A stretch of 9,707 nt of DNA from assembly GCA_020059985.1 (NCBI GenBank), contig JAGVCI010000048.1:1-9707 (forward strand). The letters are read 5' to 3'. The notes under the pieces were generated by a model. It had not been told where the DNA came from. It worked only from the letters and a program-made list of their open reading frames with translations, and did not search any database. This DNA is from Candidatus Peribacterales bacterium (GTDB lineage: Bacteria > Patescibacteriota > Gracilibacteria > Peribacterales > Peribacteraceae). Both the position numbers and the translations under genes were made by a program. Of the stretch, positions 1-6,824 are shown one piece after another; positions within the stretch are counted from its first letter, which is position 1; every line of letters starts with the position of its first letter.

Positions 1-1358
1 AGAGTGTCGTCACAACGGCTCTGTTCGATCCGGTACTCCACTGGAATGCGATCGCACTCCAGGCAATGGCCGATGATCATTCAGGATCCTTCGGTCCTCC
101 ACAACAGTTTGGTCCGGGTCCGGCGTCACGTGCACTTGCCATCGTCCATGCAGCCATCTATGACGCGGTGAACTCCATCGATCAGACGCACACACCCTAT
201 GTCACGACGTTCCAGATGGGCCAAAACATGCATGCATCGGTCGACGCCGCGGTTGCAGAAGCGGCACACCGCACATTAGTCGCGCTCTATCCGGCTCAAA
301 AACGAGTATTTGATGCTGCTCTAAAGACGCACCTTGCGCTTATTCCCAAGGGCATGGAAAAAATGCTCGGGATGAATATCGGTCGTGTGGTCGCTATCCA
401 AGTTCTCAATGTCCGGAGGCGCGATGGATCGGAGAAGGACAAAACAACACCATATACCCCCAGCAACCTGCCGGGACGTCATCGGCCTGATCCTCTCAAC
501 TCTACACAGCTGATCTGGGGACCGGGTTGGGGCAACGTAAAGCCCTTTGTTCTTCTCAGCAGTTCACAATTCCGTTCGCCTCCTCCTCCAGCTCTCACAA
601 GCCAGGAGTATGCCGATGCATTCGAGGAGGTGAAGAACTACGGAGGAGACGGGATTACGACGCCCATGCATCGCGATACCAATCAGACCGAAATGGGTAT
701 CTATTGGGGCTATGACGGAACGAAGAAGCTTGGTCCGCCGCCGCGTCTCTATAACCAGATCGCGCGTCAAATTGCCGTGCAGATGGAGAACACCGTTGTC
801 GAGAATGCACGCCTGTTCGCCCTCCTCAATATCGCGCAGGCCGATGCAGGCATTGGTGCTTGGGAATCGAAGTACTTCTACGATTACTGGAGGCCAGTCG
901 TCGCCATCCGCGAGGCGGACGCCGGTACGGGACCCACGGGTCTTGGGGACGACAATCCTCTGACGACGGGAGACCCCACCTGGACACCGCTCGGGGCGCC
1001 TGCAAGTAACGCCAGTAACGGCGGCAAGAACTTCACGCCGCCATTCCCAGCCTATCCATCCGGCCATGCGACATTCGGTGGAGCAACCTTCCGCATTCTC
1101 GAACTCTTCTACGGGACCGATGATATGCCCTTCACCTTCATGTCCGATGAGATGAATGGAGTGACAACGGATAATCTGGGGAATGTCCGCCCGGCTATTC
1201 CTCGAAGTTTCGCTCACTTCAGTGATGCGATGGAGGAGAACGGGCAGAGTCGCATCTACCTCGGTATCCACTGGAAGTTCGATAAGACGGAAGGGATCGA
1301 GATGGGAAAGAAGATTGCGGATTACATCTTCGCCAACGAATTGAAGCCGAAGAATTAA
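1..1358 (+). CDS. Vanadium-dependent haloperoxidase / PAP2-superfamily protein (5' end outside window)
   Basis: The reading frame is open from the left edge (codons from base 3), so the Met at base 66 is internal: the 21 codons before it encode a typical family segment ending HWNAIALQAMADD. Numbering from that Met, the C-terminal half carries the whole vanadate/phosphate pocket: K269 and R276-P277 in KYFYDYWRPV, P331-S-G-H334 in AYPSGHATFG, and S395-R396 with H402 and D406 in SRIYLGIHWKFD. H402 would be the residue bonded to vanadate and H334 the acid-base histidine. Known vanadium haloperoxidases oxidise halides with hydrogen peroxide and are often exported; the same fold also occurs in acid phosphatases, so the reaction is not settled by sequence. 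Any signal peptide lies outside the window. The gene ends in TAA, 6 bases from the end of the convergent membrane-protein gene. Confidence 0.9.
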   Translation, partial: SVVTTALFDPVLHWNAIALQAMADDHSGSFGPPQQFGPGPASRALAIVHAAIYDAVNSIDQTHTPYVTTFQMGQNMHASVDAAVAEAAHRTLVALYPAQKRVFDAALKTHLALIPKGMEKMLGMNIGRVVAIQVLNVRRRDGSEKDKTTPYTPSNLPGRHRPDPLNSTQLIWGPGWGNVKPFVLLSSSQFRSPPPPALTSQEYADAFEEVKNYGGDGITTPMHRDTNQTEMGIYWGYDGTKKLGPPPRLYNQIARQIAVQMENTVVENARLFALLNIAQADAGIGAWESKYFYDYWRPVVAIREADAGTGPTGLGDDNPLTTGDPTWTPLGAPASNASNGGKNFTPPFPAYPSGHATFGGATFRILELFYGTDDMPFTFMSDEMNGVTTDNLGNVRPAIPRSFAHFSDAMEENGQSRIYLGIHWKFDKTEGIEMGKKIADYIFANELKPKN

Positions 1359-1364
1359 GCTCGT

Positions 1365-3152
1365 TTACAAACGCAGGAGCAGCTCCTTCGGTTCCGTCCG
1401 ATGGGGCTGTCTCCTCATCGCTTCTCGCAGCGCATGCTCGGCATCCGCGGTCAGCCCAGAGGCTTTGTAGATCTCGGCCAGCAGAAGAAGCCCTTGGATA
1501 CTCTTGGGCGCTTCGTTCACCTGTCGGAGCAGCTCTTGCTCGAGTGTATTGATCTGCTCTGGAAGGATCTCCTCGAAAACAGTGAAGCGGTGGAAGTTCT
1601 CGGGAGTGAGGACCTTGTACTCATAATCGGCGGTCACTTTGCTGTGCTCTGGTGTGTCCTTCACGTAGACCGCGATTTCCTCGTCGAGGAAGACTAAGTG
1701 CCAGAGAAGATTTTTGTCCAAATGCCACACGTACGGGTAACGCTCCCACTGTTCTTCTGTTGGAATGAACTCGATTACTGCGTACGTGAGGTCGTACTCA
1801 TCCTCGAGCTTTCTCCATATATTTTCATCTTGAGCTGCATCGAGAGTGTCTTTTAAGAAGTCGAACCCGTAATCGACGTTGCGTCCATCGACGAAGACTT
1901 TGCGATTGGGGTAACCACGGAAGATCAGATATCCACCAAGCCCGTACGTATTGAACATATTGCCCGCGAGGTTGTTTTCCTCGATGAAGGTGTAGGCAGT
2001 GCTGGCTGGCTCGTGCGTCCCAAAGGTATCGAAATCGTTTCTCGCAAAGGTGATGCGTGCAGGTTCGTTTGCAAAAGCGATCACAAAGAGTCCGAGGAAC
2101 GTACTTCCTATCGCCACTTTCGGTTTGCTCAGAATTTTTTCGATTGTTCTATTCCATTCCTCATTGTGTTTCAGTTGCAGGATGGTGAGACCAATCGCGA
2201 GGAGGAGGAAGAGCGCCATGTGACGCACTGCGGTCATCGAGAGGAGACCGAACATGACGAGGAGAGCGACGGAGGCAACGGGTTTGTAGCGTGTGAATTG
2301 CACTGAGGAAAGGACGAGCACCCATGCAAAAAGCAGTTGCTTTGCGTAGAGCGTGAAACCGGGAGTGCGCCATTCACGGATGAATTGCGAAGTTTGATCC
2401 GTGAAGAGATCGAGCGTGTACGTCACATTGGAGAACCCACTCGGAGTGAGAAGGAAACCCACACAGAGCACAGCAATTCCGCAGACGAAGATGATTGTCT
2501 CTTTCCGACGAAGAACTGCACTGATTGATTGCTCACGAAGCGCATCGAAAAGGTATTGGAGGAAGACTGCACCAACGAGTCCGAAGAGCACGAGTGAAGC
2601 TCCACCATGGAGATTGCTCCAGAGGACTTGGAGTGCGGCTAGAAACACGAACATACCGATCAAAAATTGTGTACGGTTTTTATGGCTTTCTTCAGGGCTC
2701 TCTAGGATTTTAAATGTAATGAATATGGCGAGTGAAAAGCAGAGATACGTGAAGAGCTGTGGGCGATCGAGGAGGCTGGAGCGAAGTGCAATTGCTGCCA
2801 TCATCACGAAGAAAGCATTCGGCCAGAAGCGCCGCGGATCGATGAGAAGAAGTGTTCCTAACGTGAGCACGATCAGAATCATGCGGAGGAGAATCACTCC
2901 TGTAGCGCCATTTAAATCCCAGAGAACAGAGAAAAGATATTCGGAGAGCCAGCTTTGGGTGGCGAGGTAACTTTCTCCAATGCGCGTGTGGGCAAAGGGA
3001 TCCACGGTAATCCAGCCCGAGGAGCGAAAAATCTTTCCCGCGGTCACATGCCACCAAAAATCGGAATCGTGAATTTTACTTAAAGCGATCCACGCAATGA
3101 AGAGCAGTGCGAGTGCCAGGACAAAGCCCGAGAGAACACGACGTGTTGACAC
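1365..3152 (-). CDS. Polytopic membrane protein with GT-C-like first loop and C-terminal helical-repeat tail
   Basis: Using GTG at 3152 the product is 595 residues. TM1 (about 7-25) is followed by an outside loop HDSDFWWHVTAG (D29, D31, W33, W34, H35). An acidic pair just after TM1 is typical of GT-C glycosyltransferases using lipid-linked sugars, but I cannot assign a substrate. About ten more hydrophobic segments follow to residue 360. The soluble C-terminal part has GLGGYLIFRGYP (405-416), VDGR (421-424) and WHLVFLDEEIAVYV (484-497), then a TPR-like helical pair near 552-586. I recognise the overall pattern as a conserved bacterial membrane-protein family of unknown function. The frame is also open to a TTG at 3224, but GTG sits exactly 6 bases after TATACT and starts just before TM1, so GTG is preferred. 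No Shine-Dalgarno sequence precedes either start. It is divergent from the DUF1761 gene and convergent with the haloperoxidase gene. Confidence 0.85.
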   Translation of the reverse strand: MSTRRVLSGFVLALALLFIAWIALSKIHDSDFWWHVTAGKIFRSSGWITVDPFAHTRIGESYLATQSWLSEYLFSVLWDLNGATGVILLRMILIVLTLGTLLLIDPRRFWPNAFFVMMAAIALRSSLLDRPQLFTYLCFSLAIFITFKILESPEESHKNRTQFLIGMFVFLAALQVLWSNLHGGASLVLFGLVGAVFLQYLFDALREQSISAVLRRKETIIFVCGIAVLCVGFLLTPSGFSNVTYTLDLFTDQTSQFIREWRTPGFTLYAKQLLFAWVLVLSSVQFTRYKPVASVALLVMFGLLSMTAVRHMALFLLLAIGLTILQLKHNEEWNRTIEKILSKPKVAIGSTFLGLFVIAFANEPARITFARNDFDTFGTHEPASTAYTFIEENNLAGNMFNTYGLGGYLIFRGYPNRKVFVDGRNVDYGFDFLKDTLDAAQDENIWRKLEDEYDLTYAVIEFIPTEEQWERYPYVWHLDKNLLWHLVFLDEEIAVYVKDTPEHSKVTADYEYKVLTPENFHRFTVFEEILPEQINTLEQELLRQVNEAPKSIQGLLLLAEIYKASGLTADAEHALREAMRRQPHRTEPKELLLRL

Positions 3153-3158
3153 CCGTGG

Positions 3159-3164
3159 AGTATA
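3159..3164 (-). promoter_or_regulatory. -10 box (TATACT) giving a probable leaderless GTG start
   Basis: On the minus strand TATACT is followed by CCACGG and then the GTG at 3152, so transcription would begin at or within a base or two of the start codon. No convincing -35 box is visible at 16-18 bases upstream. The same TATACT-N6-GTG arrangement precedes holA at 8995-9009, which strengthens the call. The site lies upstream of the plus-strand promoter for the DUF1761 gene, so the two divergent promoters crowd the same stretch. Confidence 0.5.
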
Positions 3165-3187
3165 GCAGCCTCGCGCTTGGAACGTTG

Positions 3188-3215
3188 TTGTCTTTGCTTT
3201 TCTGAGGCATAGAAT
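3188..3215 (+). promoter_or_regulatory. Sigma70-type promoter of the DUF1761 gene
   Basis: TTGTCT (3188-3193), a 16-base spacer and TAGAAT (3210-3215) form a fair housekeeping promoter. Transcription would start near 3222, leaving a leader of about 20 bases before ATG 3242. The leader has no Shine-Dalgarno sequence. The same TAGAAT -10 box is used by the promoter of the YceI gene at 3729-3734. Confidence 0.5.
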
Positions 3216-3241
3216 GAAAAGCAATCTTCCCCAAACATTCT

Positions 3242-3649
3242 ATGATTCCTTTCACTGATGTGAATATTGTTGCAGTGATCGTCGCGACGATCGCCTCTAT
3301 GGCCGTGGGCTTTGCGTGGTATATGCCCCAAGTTTTTGGCAACACGTGGATGAAACTTGCGAACATCAAACCCGATAAGTCGAATATGCAGAAGACAATG
3401 ATTCAAGCGTTGGTGCTCGATTTCATCAGCACGTACGTGATCGCCATGGTGCTCTACATGCTTGCGCCCGCTACTCTGCAGGAGGGTCTGCTCCTCGGGT
3501 TTATCCTCTGGGTGGGCTTCATCGTCTATGTCGAGTACGGTCGCGTCATTTGGGAGAAAAAATCGGTGCACCTCTTTGCGATCAACGCTGGTCATGGACT
3601 CGCGCATGTGTTTGTCACCATTCTGGTGCTCATGCTCTGGCCCTTCTAG
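3242..3649 (+). CDS. DUF1761 family small membrane protein
   Basis: The product has 135 residues, the usual length for DUF1761. The N-terminus DVNIVAVIVATIASMAVGF followed by AWYMPQVFGNTWMKLANI matches the family pattern: a first membrane helix with an inner glycine, then W-Y and a conserved F-G-x-x-W-M-K. Three further hydrophobic segments lie at about 55-75, 80-100 and 113-134, giving four membrane helices. The function of the family is unknown; it is an inner-membrane protein. ATG 3242 is chosen because it starts directly before the conserved D-V-N and fits the promoter at 3188-3215; there is no Shine-Dalgarno sequence. A hairpin terminator follows 17 bases after the stop, so the gene is probably monocistronic. 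Confidence 0.88.
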   Translation: MIPFTDVNIVAVIVATIASMAVGFAWYMPQVFGNTWMKLANIKPDKSNMQKTMIQALVLDFISTYVIAMVLYMLAPATLQEGLLLGFILWVGFIVYVEYGRVIWEKKSVHLFAINAGHGLAHVFVTILVLMLWPF

Positions 3650-3666
3650 TGTGAATTGATCCACTT

Positions 3667-3698
3667 CCACCACTTAGGGAAACCCAAGTGGTGGTTTT
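3667..3698 (+). terminator. Rho-independent terminator after the DUF1761 gene
   Basis: CCACCACTT (3667-3675) pairs perfectly with AAGTGGTGG (3686-3694). Inside it, GGG (3677-3679) pairs with CCC (3683-3685) around an AAA loop, with A3676 as a bulge. TTTT (3695-3698) follows directly. This is a 12-bp stem with a short U tract, well placed after the stop at 3649 and before the promoter of the YceI gene. Confidence 0.85.
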
Positions 3699-3705
3699 GG
3701 CGGCC

Positions 3706-3734
3706 TTGGCAAAAAAGATTCTTCTCTTTAGAAT
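3706..3734 (+). promoter_or_regulatory. Sigma70-type promoter of the YceI lipoprotein gene
   Basis: TTGGCA (3706-3711), a 17-base spacer and TAGAAT (3729-3734) make the best two-box promoter in the window. The predicted start near 3741 gives a leader of about 22 bases that is almost pure pyrimidine and has no Shine-Dalgarno sequence. The promoter lies downstream of the possible starts at 3688 and overlaps the ATG at 3733, which supports ATG 3763 as the true start. Confidence 0.65.
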
Positions 3735-3762
3735 GATCTCCTTCCTCTTTCCCTTTTTTCAC

Positions 3763-4398
3763 ATGCGATTCCTCTCTCTCGCTCTGACTGCACTCCTCCT
3801 TTCCGCCTGTCACACGACGGTTATTTCCGATGAGCAGCGCGATTCGAACCTCGATGATGGGGAGGCGGGCATGGAGGTCTCCTACGAGCCTGGTGAGACC
3901 ATCAAAGCAGACAAAGAAGAGAGCTTCATCGCCTTCACAGGAGCGAAAGGATCCATTATTTCTCATGAAGGAGCGTTCGATGACTACGATTTCTCGCTGA
4001 CGCTCAGTGAAATCGATCCAGGTGACTTGGAAGATGCGGATCTCACGGTGACCGTGCAGATCGAAAGTATCCGTACCGATACAGACTTACTCACCACGCA
4101 TCTCCTGTCTTCCGATTTCTTCGACGCCGAGAAATTCCCACAGGCAGTCTTCATCGCCGATACGATCACGGAGATCGGACCGGATATGTATAGGATCGAT
4201 GGAGGACTCGCGATCAAAGACGTCGCTCTTCCGATCAGTGTGGAGGCCGAGATCACGGATCAATCCTTTGTCGCTGAGTTCGTGATCGATCGCACCGACT
4301 ATGGAGTGGGTGAGCCGACTGGAGGAGTCTTCACCGACATCGACCATGACATCCCGGTGGAGGTGCACATTGTCTTCGCACCCTCCGAAGGAGAGTGA
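3763..4398 (+). CDS. YceI-family lipoprotein
   Basis: From ATG 3763 the product has 211 residues. The N-terminus MRFLSLALTALLLSAC is a lipoprotein signal with lipobox LSAC, so C16 would be acylated and the protein anchored on the outer face of the membrane. After a short acidic linker comes a YceI-like beta-barrel domain (about 40-208), with family marks such as FTGAKG, L-x-S-x-D-F-F-D-A-E-K-F-P in the middle and the late FVIDRTDYGVGEP strand. YceI proteins bind isoprenoid lipids in the barrel, for example polyprenoids or quinones; the ligand here is not known. The frame is open upstream to 3688, but those starts lie in the terminator hairpin or the promoter. The PurD-like gene begins 52 bases downstream and may be partly cotranscribed. 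Confidence 0.88.
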   Translation: MRFLSLALTALLLSACHTTVISDEQRDSNLDDGEAGMEVSYEPGETIKADKEESFIAFTGAKGSIISHEGAFDDYDFSLTLSEIDPGDLEDADLTVTVQIESIRTDTDLLTTHLLSSDFFDAEKFPQAVFIADTITEIGPDMYRIDGGLAIKDVALPISVEAEITDQSFVAEFVIDRTDYGVGEPTGGVFTDIDHDIPVEVHIVFAPSEGE

Positions 4399-4410
4399 GA
4401 GGAGATTTTG

Positions 4411-4439
4411 TTGCATCGCGTGCAGTCCGTGTGTACTGT
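4411..4439 (+). promoter_or_regulatory. Possible promoter of the PurD-like gene
   Basis: TTGCAT (4411-4416), a 17-base spacer and TACTGT (4434-4439) could act as a promoter, with transcription starting near 4446, about 5 bases before ATG 4451. The -10 box is only moderate, and read-through from the YceI gene is equally possible because there is no terminator in the 52-base gap. Confidence 0.3.
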
Positions 4440-4450
4440 GCGGGCTCTCG

Positions 4451-5746
4451 ATGAATGCAGACAAGGATCAACGGCACAAGTTTCTTTTTATTTCCGCGGA
4501 CGCGTCCACTCTCGACCTTGCTTGGACGATTGTTCGCGAGGGCCACGACGTAAAATTTTTCATCGAGCAGCAGGGAATCCGCCATGTCGGTGACGGATTT
4601 GTGGAGAAAGTCACCGATTGGGAGAAGTACACTGACTGGGCGGACGTCATCGTTTTCGACCACATTGGCAAAGGAGAAGTCGCGAAGAAATTGCGAGACA
4701 GTGGGAAGCTCGTTGTCGGCGGGACGCCCTACACCGATCAGTTGGAACATGATCGGTCGTTTGGCCAGGAGGAGCTCAAGCGTCACAAAGTAAAAATTCT
4801 TCCGTATCAGACGTTCTTCGGCTTTCAGGAGGCTATCGATTTTGTCCAGGCAAATCCCTCAACATACGTTGTGAAGCCTTCTGGTGAGGCGCAGAACTTG
4901 AAGCAGCTTCTCTTCGTCGGCAAAGAGGATGATGGCAGCGATGTCATCCGCATGCTCCGCGCGTACGAGAAGACCTGGAGCGGCGACATCAACGTATTTC
5001 AGTTGCAGAAGAAAGTGACCGGAGTGGAAACGGGGGTGAGTGCATTCTTCAATGGCAAGAAATTCGTCATGCCGATCAATGTAAACTTCGAGCACAAAAA
5101 ATTATTCCCTGGTGAGCTGGGTGTTTCTACAGGAGAAATGGGAACGAGTTGTTTTTGGACAGGGAGGTCGCCGGTGTTCGATGCAACCCTCGCTAGAATG
5201 GAGGAGAGGCTTGCTGAAGAGGGTTATGTCGGCCCGATCGACATTAACTGCATGTTGAATGCGAACGGCATTTATCCGCTCGAGTTCACGTGTCGCTTTG
5301 GGTATCCGACGATTTGTCTCATGCAGGAGGGGATTACCGAGCCGATGGGCACACTTCTCTGGAAACTTGCGAAGGGGGAAGATTTTGTCATCAAAACAAA
5401 GCGCGGGTATCAGGTCGGTGCGCTTGTCGTCGTTCCGCCGTTTCCTTTCCACGACACTAAGACATTCGAGTCCTTCTCGGAAGATGCCGTCGTGGTCTTC
5501 AAAAAGCAGCAGCTCGATAGCATCCACATCCAGGACGTGAAGATGGAGAATAACGAGTGGCTCGTGACGGGTGAAGAAGGAGTCGTGCTCGTTGTCACCG
5601 GATCGGGATCGACGATGCGTGAAGCACAGAAACAAATGTACGGACGTATTCAAAACGTCAGCATCAGCAACATGTATTACCGTACCGATATCGGAGATCG
5701 CTGGGTGGATGACAGCGATAAAATGCGTGCATGGGATTACATTTGA
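4451..5746 (+). CDS. PurD-like ATP-grasp protein with altered substrate motifs
   Basis: The 431-residue product has the length and layout of phosphoribosylamine-glycine ligase (PurD): an N-terminal nucleotide-fold region (1-95), an ATP-grasp core (about 100-310), and a C-terminal domain ending YYRTDIGDRW (409-418), the PurD ending. VKPSG (141-145) fits the ATP-grasp lysine strand and LEFTCRFGYP (277-286) the metal-binding EFNxRFGDP strand. Three motifs differ from true PurD: the GGREHA loop is replaced by SADASTLD (15-22), TGGMG is TGEMG (227-231), and EFN is EFT. I therefore read it as a PurD paralogue that ligates an amine and a carboxylate with ATP, with substrates unknown, rather than the purine enzyme. 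ATG 4451 is chosen because the family N-terminus begins there; the open frame back to 4301 overlaps the YceI gene. No other purine gene is present. Confidence 0.75.
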   Translation: MNADKDQRHKFLFISADASTLDLAWTIVREGHDVKFFIEQQGIRHVGDGFVEKVTDWEKYTDWADVIVFDHIGKGEVAKKLRDSGKLVVGGTPYTDQLEHDRSFGQEELKRHKVKILPYQTFFGFQEAIDFVQANPSTYVVKPSGEAQNLKQLLFVGKEDDGSDVIRMLRAYEKTWSGDINVFQLQKKVTGVETGVSAFFNGKKFVMPINVNFEHKKLFPGELGVSTGEMGTSCFWTGRSPVFDATLARMEERLAEEGYVGPIDINCMLNANGIYPLEFTCRFGYPTICLMQEGITEPMGTLLWKLAKGEDFVIKTKRGYQVGALVVVPPFPFHDTKTFESFSEDAVVVFKKQQLDSIHIQDVKMENNEWLVTGEEGVVLVVTGSGSTMREAQKQMYGRIQNVSISNMYYRTDIGDRWVDDSDKMRAWDYI

Positions 5747-5766
5747 TGTCGTACAAGCGTGCAGTG

Positions 5767-5842
5767 ATTTCGAGGAATTCGGGGATTTTGAAGAGAACGA
5801 GGATCGGCGAAATCCTCGATTCTGTCGATTCCTTCGAAATCC
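5767..5842. terminator. Inverted-repeat region between convergent genes, possible two-way terminator
   Basis: The 96-base gap between two gene ends contains nested inverted repeats. CGAGGAT (5798-5804) pairs with ATCCTCG (5812-5818) around a 7-base loop. Outside it GGATTTTGAAG (5783-5793) pairs with CTTCGAAATCC (5832-5842) with a single G-T wobble. A further copy-like arm, GATTTCGAGGAATTC from 5767, could compete for the same downstream strand. The outer arm touches the stop codon of the minus-strand gene. There is no long U tract on either strand, so termination is inferred from position and structure. Confidence 0.45.
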
Positions 5843-6820
5843 TTACTTCGTTATAACGGTGTTTTTGAGCAATCTTCGTACAATCACAAAGAAAGCCGCA
5901 ATGCTCATGAATCCGAGTATCCATTGATTTGCACCCGTATCTGGATGCTTGAACGGCTTGTAGTTTCCGATCGGAGGAGCACCGCTATGTACAGGATCTG
6001 GAATGGTGTGTGTTGTTTCTACGCGCTGTCCGAGAGTGGCAACAGTGTTCGGATTTTGAGGGAGAACGATGCTAGCAGTGACATCCACGGAAGGTTCATT
6101 CACAGGTTCCGGTGTCTCTTCCTCCTCGATCGGAGCACTAGGGACCGGCGTCTCTTCGACGATTGGTTCCTCGATGACTTCCTCAGGTTCTTCGATCACT
6201 GGCTCTTCCTCCTCTGGGAGAATTTCTGGAGCAACTTCGTCTTCTTGCGGTTCCTCGATCACGGCACCGCTCGCGGTGACAGTTCCACTACCGACGAGCG
6301 CTCCACTACCGAGGAGAATTTCTCCGGAAGCAGTTGCCCCCGTGCCCACGAGAATATTTCCAGCAAGAGCGGGAGTCGTGAGTGAGGAGTATGTGTAGGA
6401 ACCTTGTGCAAGGGTGAGCGGAATGTCGTAGGCCCATTTCTCTCCGGTTGCCATGGCGTTCGTTGAAAAACAAAAACCTTCTTCATCACAAATCTCCACG
6501 GAACCGAGCACCTGTGGGACAGTGTGCTCATTCACCCATTCGATGGTGTCGCCCGGATCAGCGTTGATTTCCACAGGCTCAAAGCCGGATGGCGTAATGC
6601 GTACGACAACGGATCCACTTTCGGCGATCTGTCCACGAAGGATGGAAACCCCCTCAAAAAAAACGAACCCGGCGATGGATGCCATGAGTATTCCGGCGAC
6701 AGCAGCGGGAGTGCGGGTGACGCGGGTGTGTGCCATCTGTGAGGGTGTATGGACCGCAACAGGTTCTTCATCCGACGGGGATGATTCAGTCGCCAGCCAG
6801 TCGGGGTGAAGATCTTTCAT
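5843..6820 (-). CDS. Membrane-anchored cupredoxin-like protein with degenerate copper site and sorting-like tail
   Basis: The product has 325 residues. A 38-residue charged N-terminus leads to a signal-anchor helix (about 39-61) with no clear cleavage site. Residues 70-158 form a cupredoxin-like domain: V-x-I-x-P-x-G-F-x-P, then G-D-T-I-E-W-V-N (90-97) and GSYTYSSLTTPALAGNILV (140-158). In copper-binding relatives the last stretch has Cys, His and Met; here they are S146, T149 and L152, leaving only H99, so copper binding is doubtful. C111 and C117 may form a disulfide. A Gly/Ser-rich stretch (159-187) and a Glu/Pro-rich linker (188-243) follow, then HPDTGA (292-297), a membrane helix (about 299-314) and R315-R316. 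It is the last gene of the operon, its ATG 4 bases after the previous stop, with no Shine-Dalgarno sequence, so translation is probably coupled. The role is unknown. Confidence 0.8.
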   Translation of the reverse strand: MKDLHPDWLATESSPSDEEPVAVHTPSQMAHTRVTRTPAAVAGILMASIAGFVFFEGVSILRGQIAESGSVVVRITPSGFEPVEINADPGDTIEWVNEHTVPQVLGSVEICDEEGFCFSTNAMATGEKWAYDIPLTLAQGSYTYSSLTTPALAGNILVGTGATASGEILLGSGALVGSGTVTASGAVIEEPQEDEVAPEILPEEEEPVIEEPEEVIEEPIVEETPVPSAPIEEEETPEPVNEPSVDVTASIVLPQNPNTVATLGQRVETTHTIPDPVHSGAPPIGNYKPFKHPDTGANQWILGFMSIAAFFVIVRRLLKNTVITK

Positions 6821-6824
6821 GTGT

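Noticed and set aside
564..1271. 235-codon open frame opposite the haloperoxidase gene
   Set aside because: It lies wholly within a well-supported gene, has no recognisable domain or promoter and an implausible composition.
1347..1391. CCGAAG ... CTTCGG hairpin as a terminator between the first two convergent genes
   Set aside because: Only 6 bp with a 33-base loop, no U tract, and mostly inside coding sequence; too weak to call.
2401..2970. 189-codon plus-strand frame inside the membrane-protein gene
   Set aside because: Arg/Ser-rich antisense shadow of a clearly coding frame.
3153..3224. N-terminal extension of the membrane protein to a TTG at 3224
   Set aside because: TTG is a rare start, the 24 added residues are polar and lie before TM1, and the -10 box at 3159-3164 falls inside the extension.
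3080..3673. 197-codon minus-strand frame across the DUF1761 gene
   Set aside because: His/Glu-rich shadow that runs through a supported gene, both divergent promoters and the start of the membrane-protein gene.
3688..3762. Upstream start of the YceI protein at 3688 or 3733
   Set aside because: 3688 lies in the terminator hairpin and 3733 in the promoter -10 box; the lipoprotein signal begins cleanly at 3763.
4301..4450. 50-residue N-terminal extension of the PurD-like protein
   Set aside because: It overlaps the end of the YceI gene in another frame and its Cys/Ser/Arg-rich sequence does not resemble the family.
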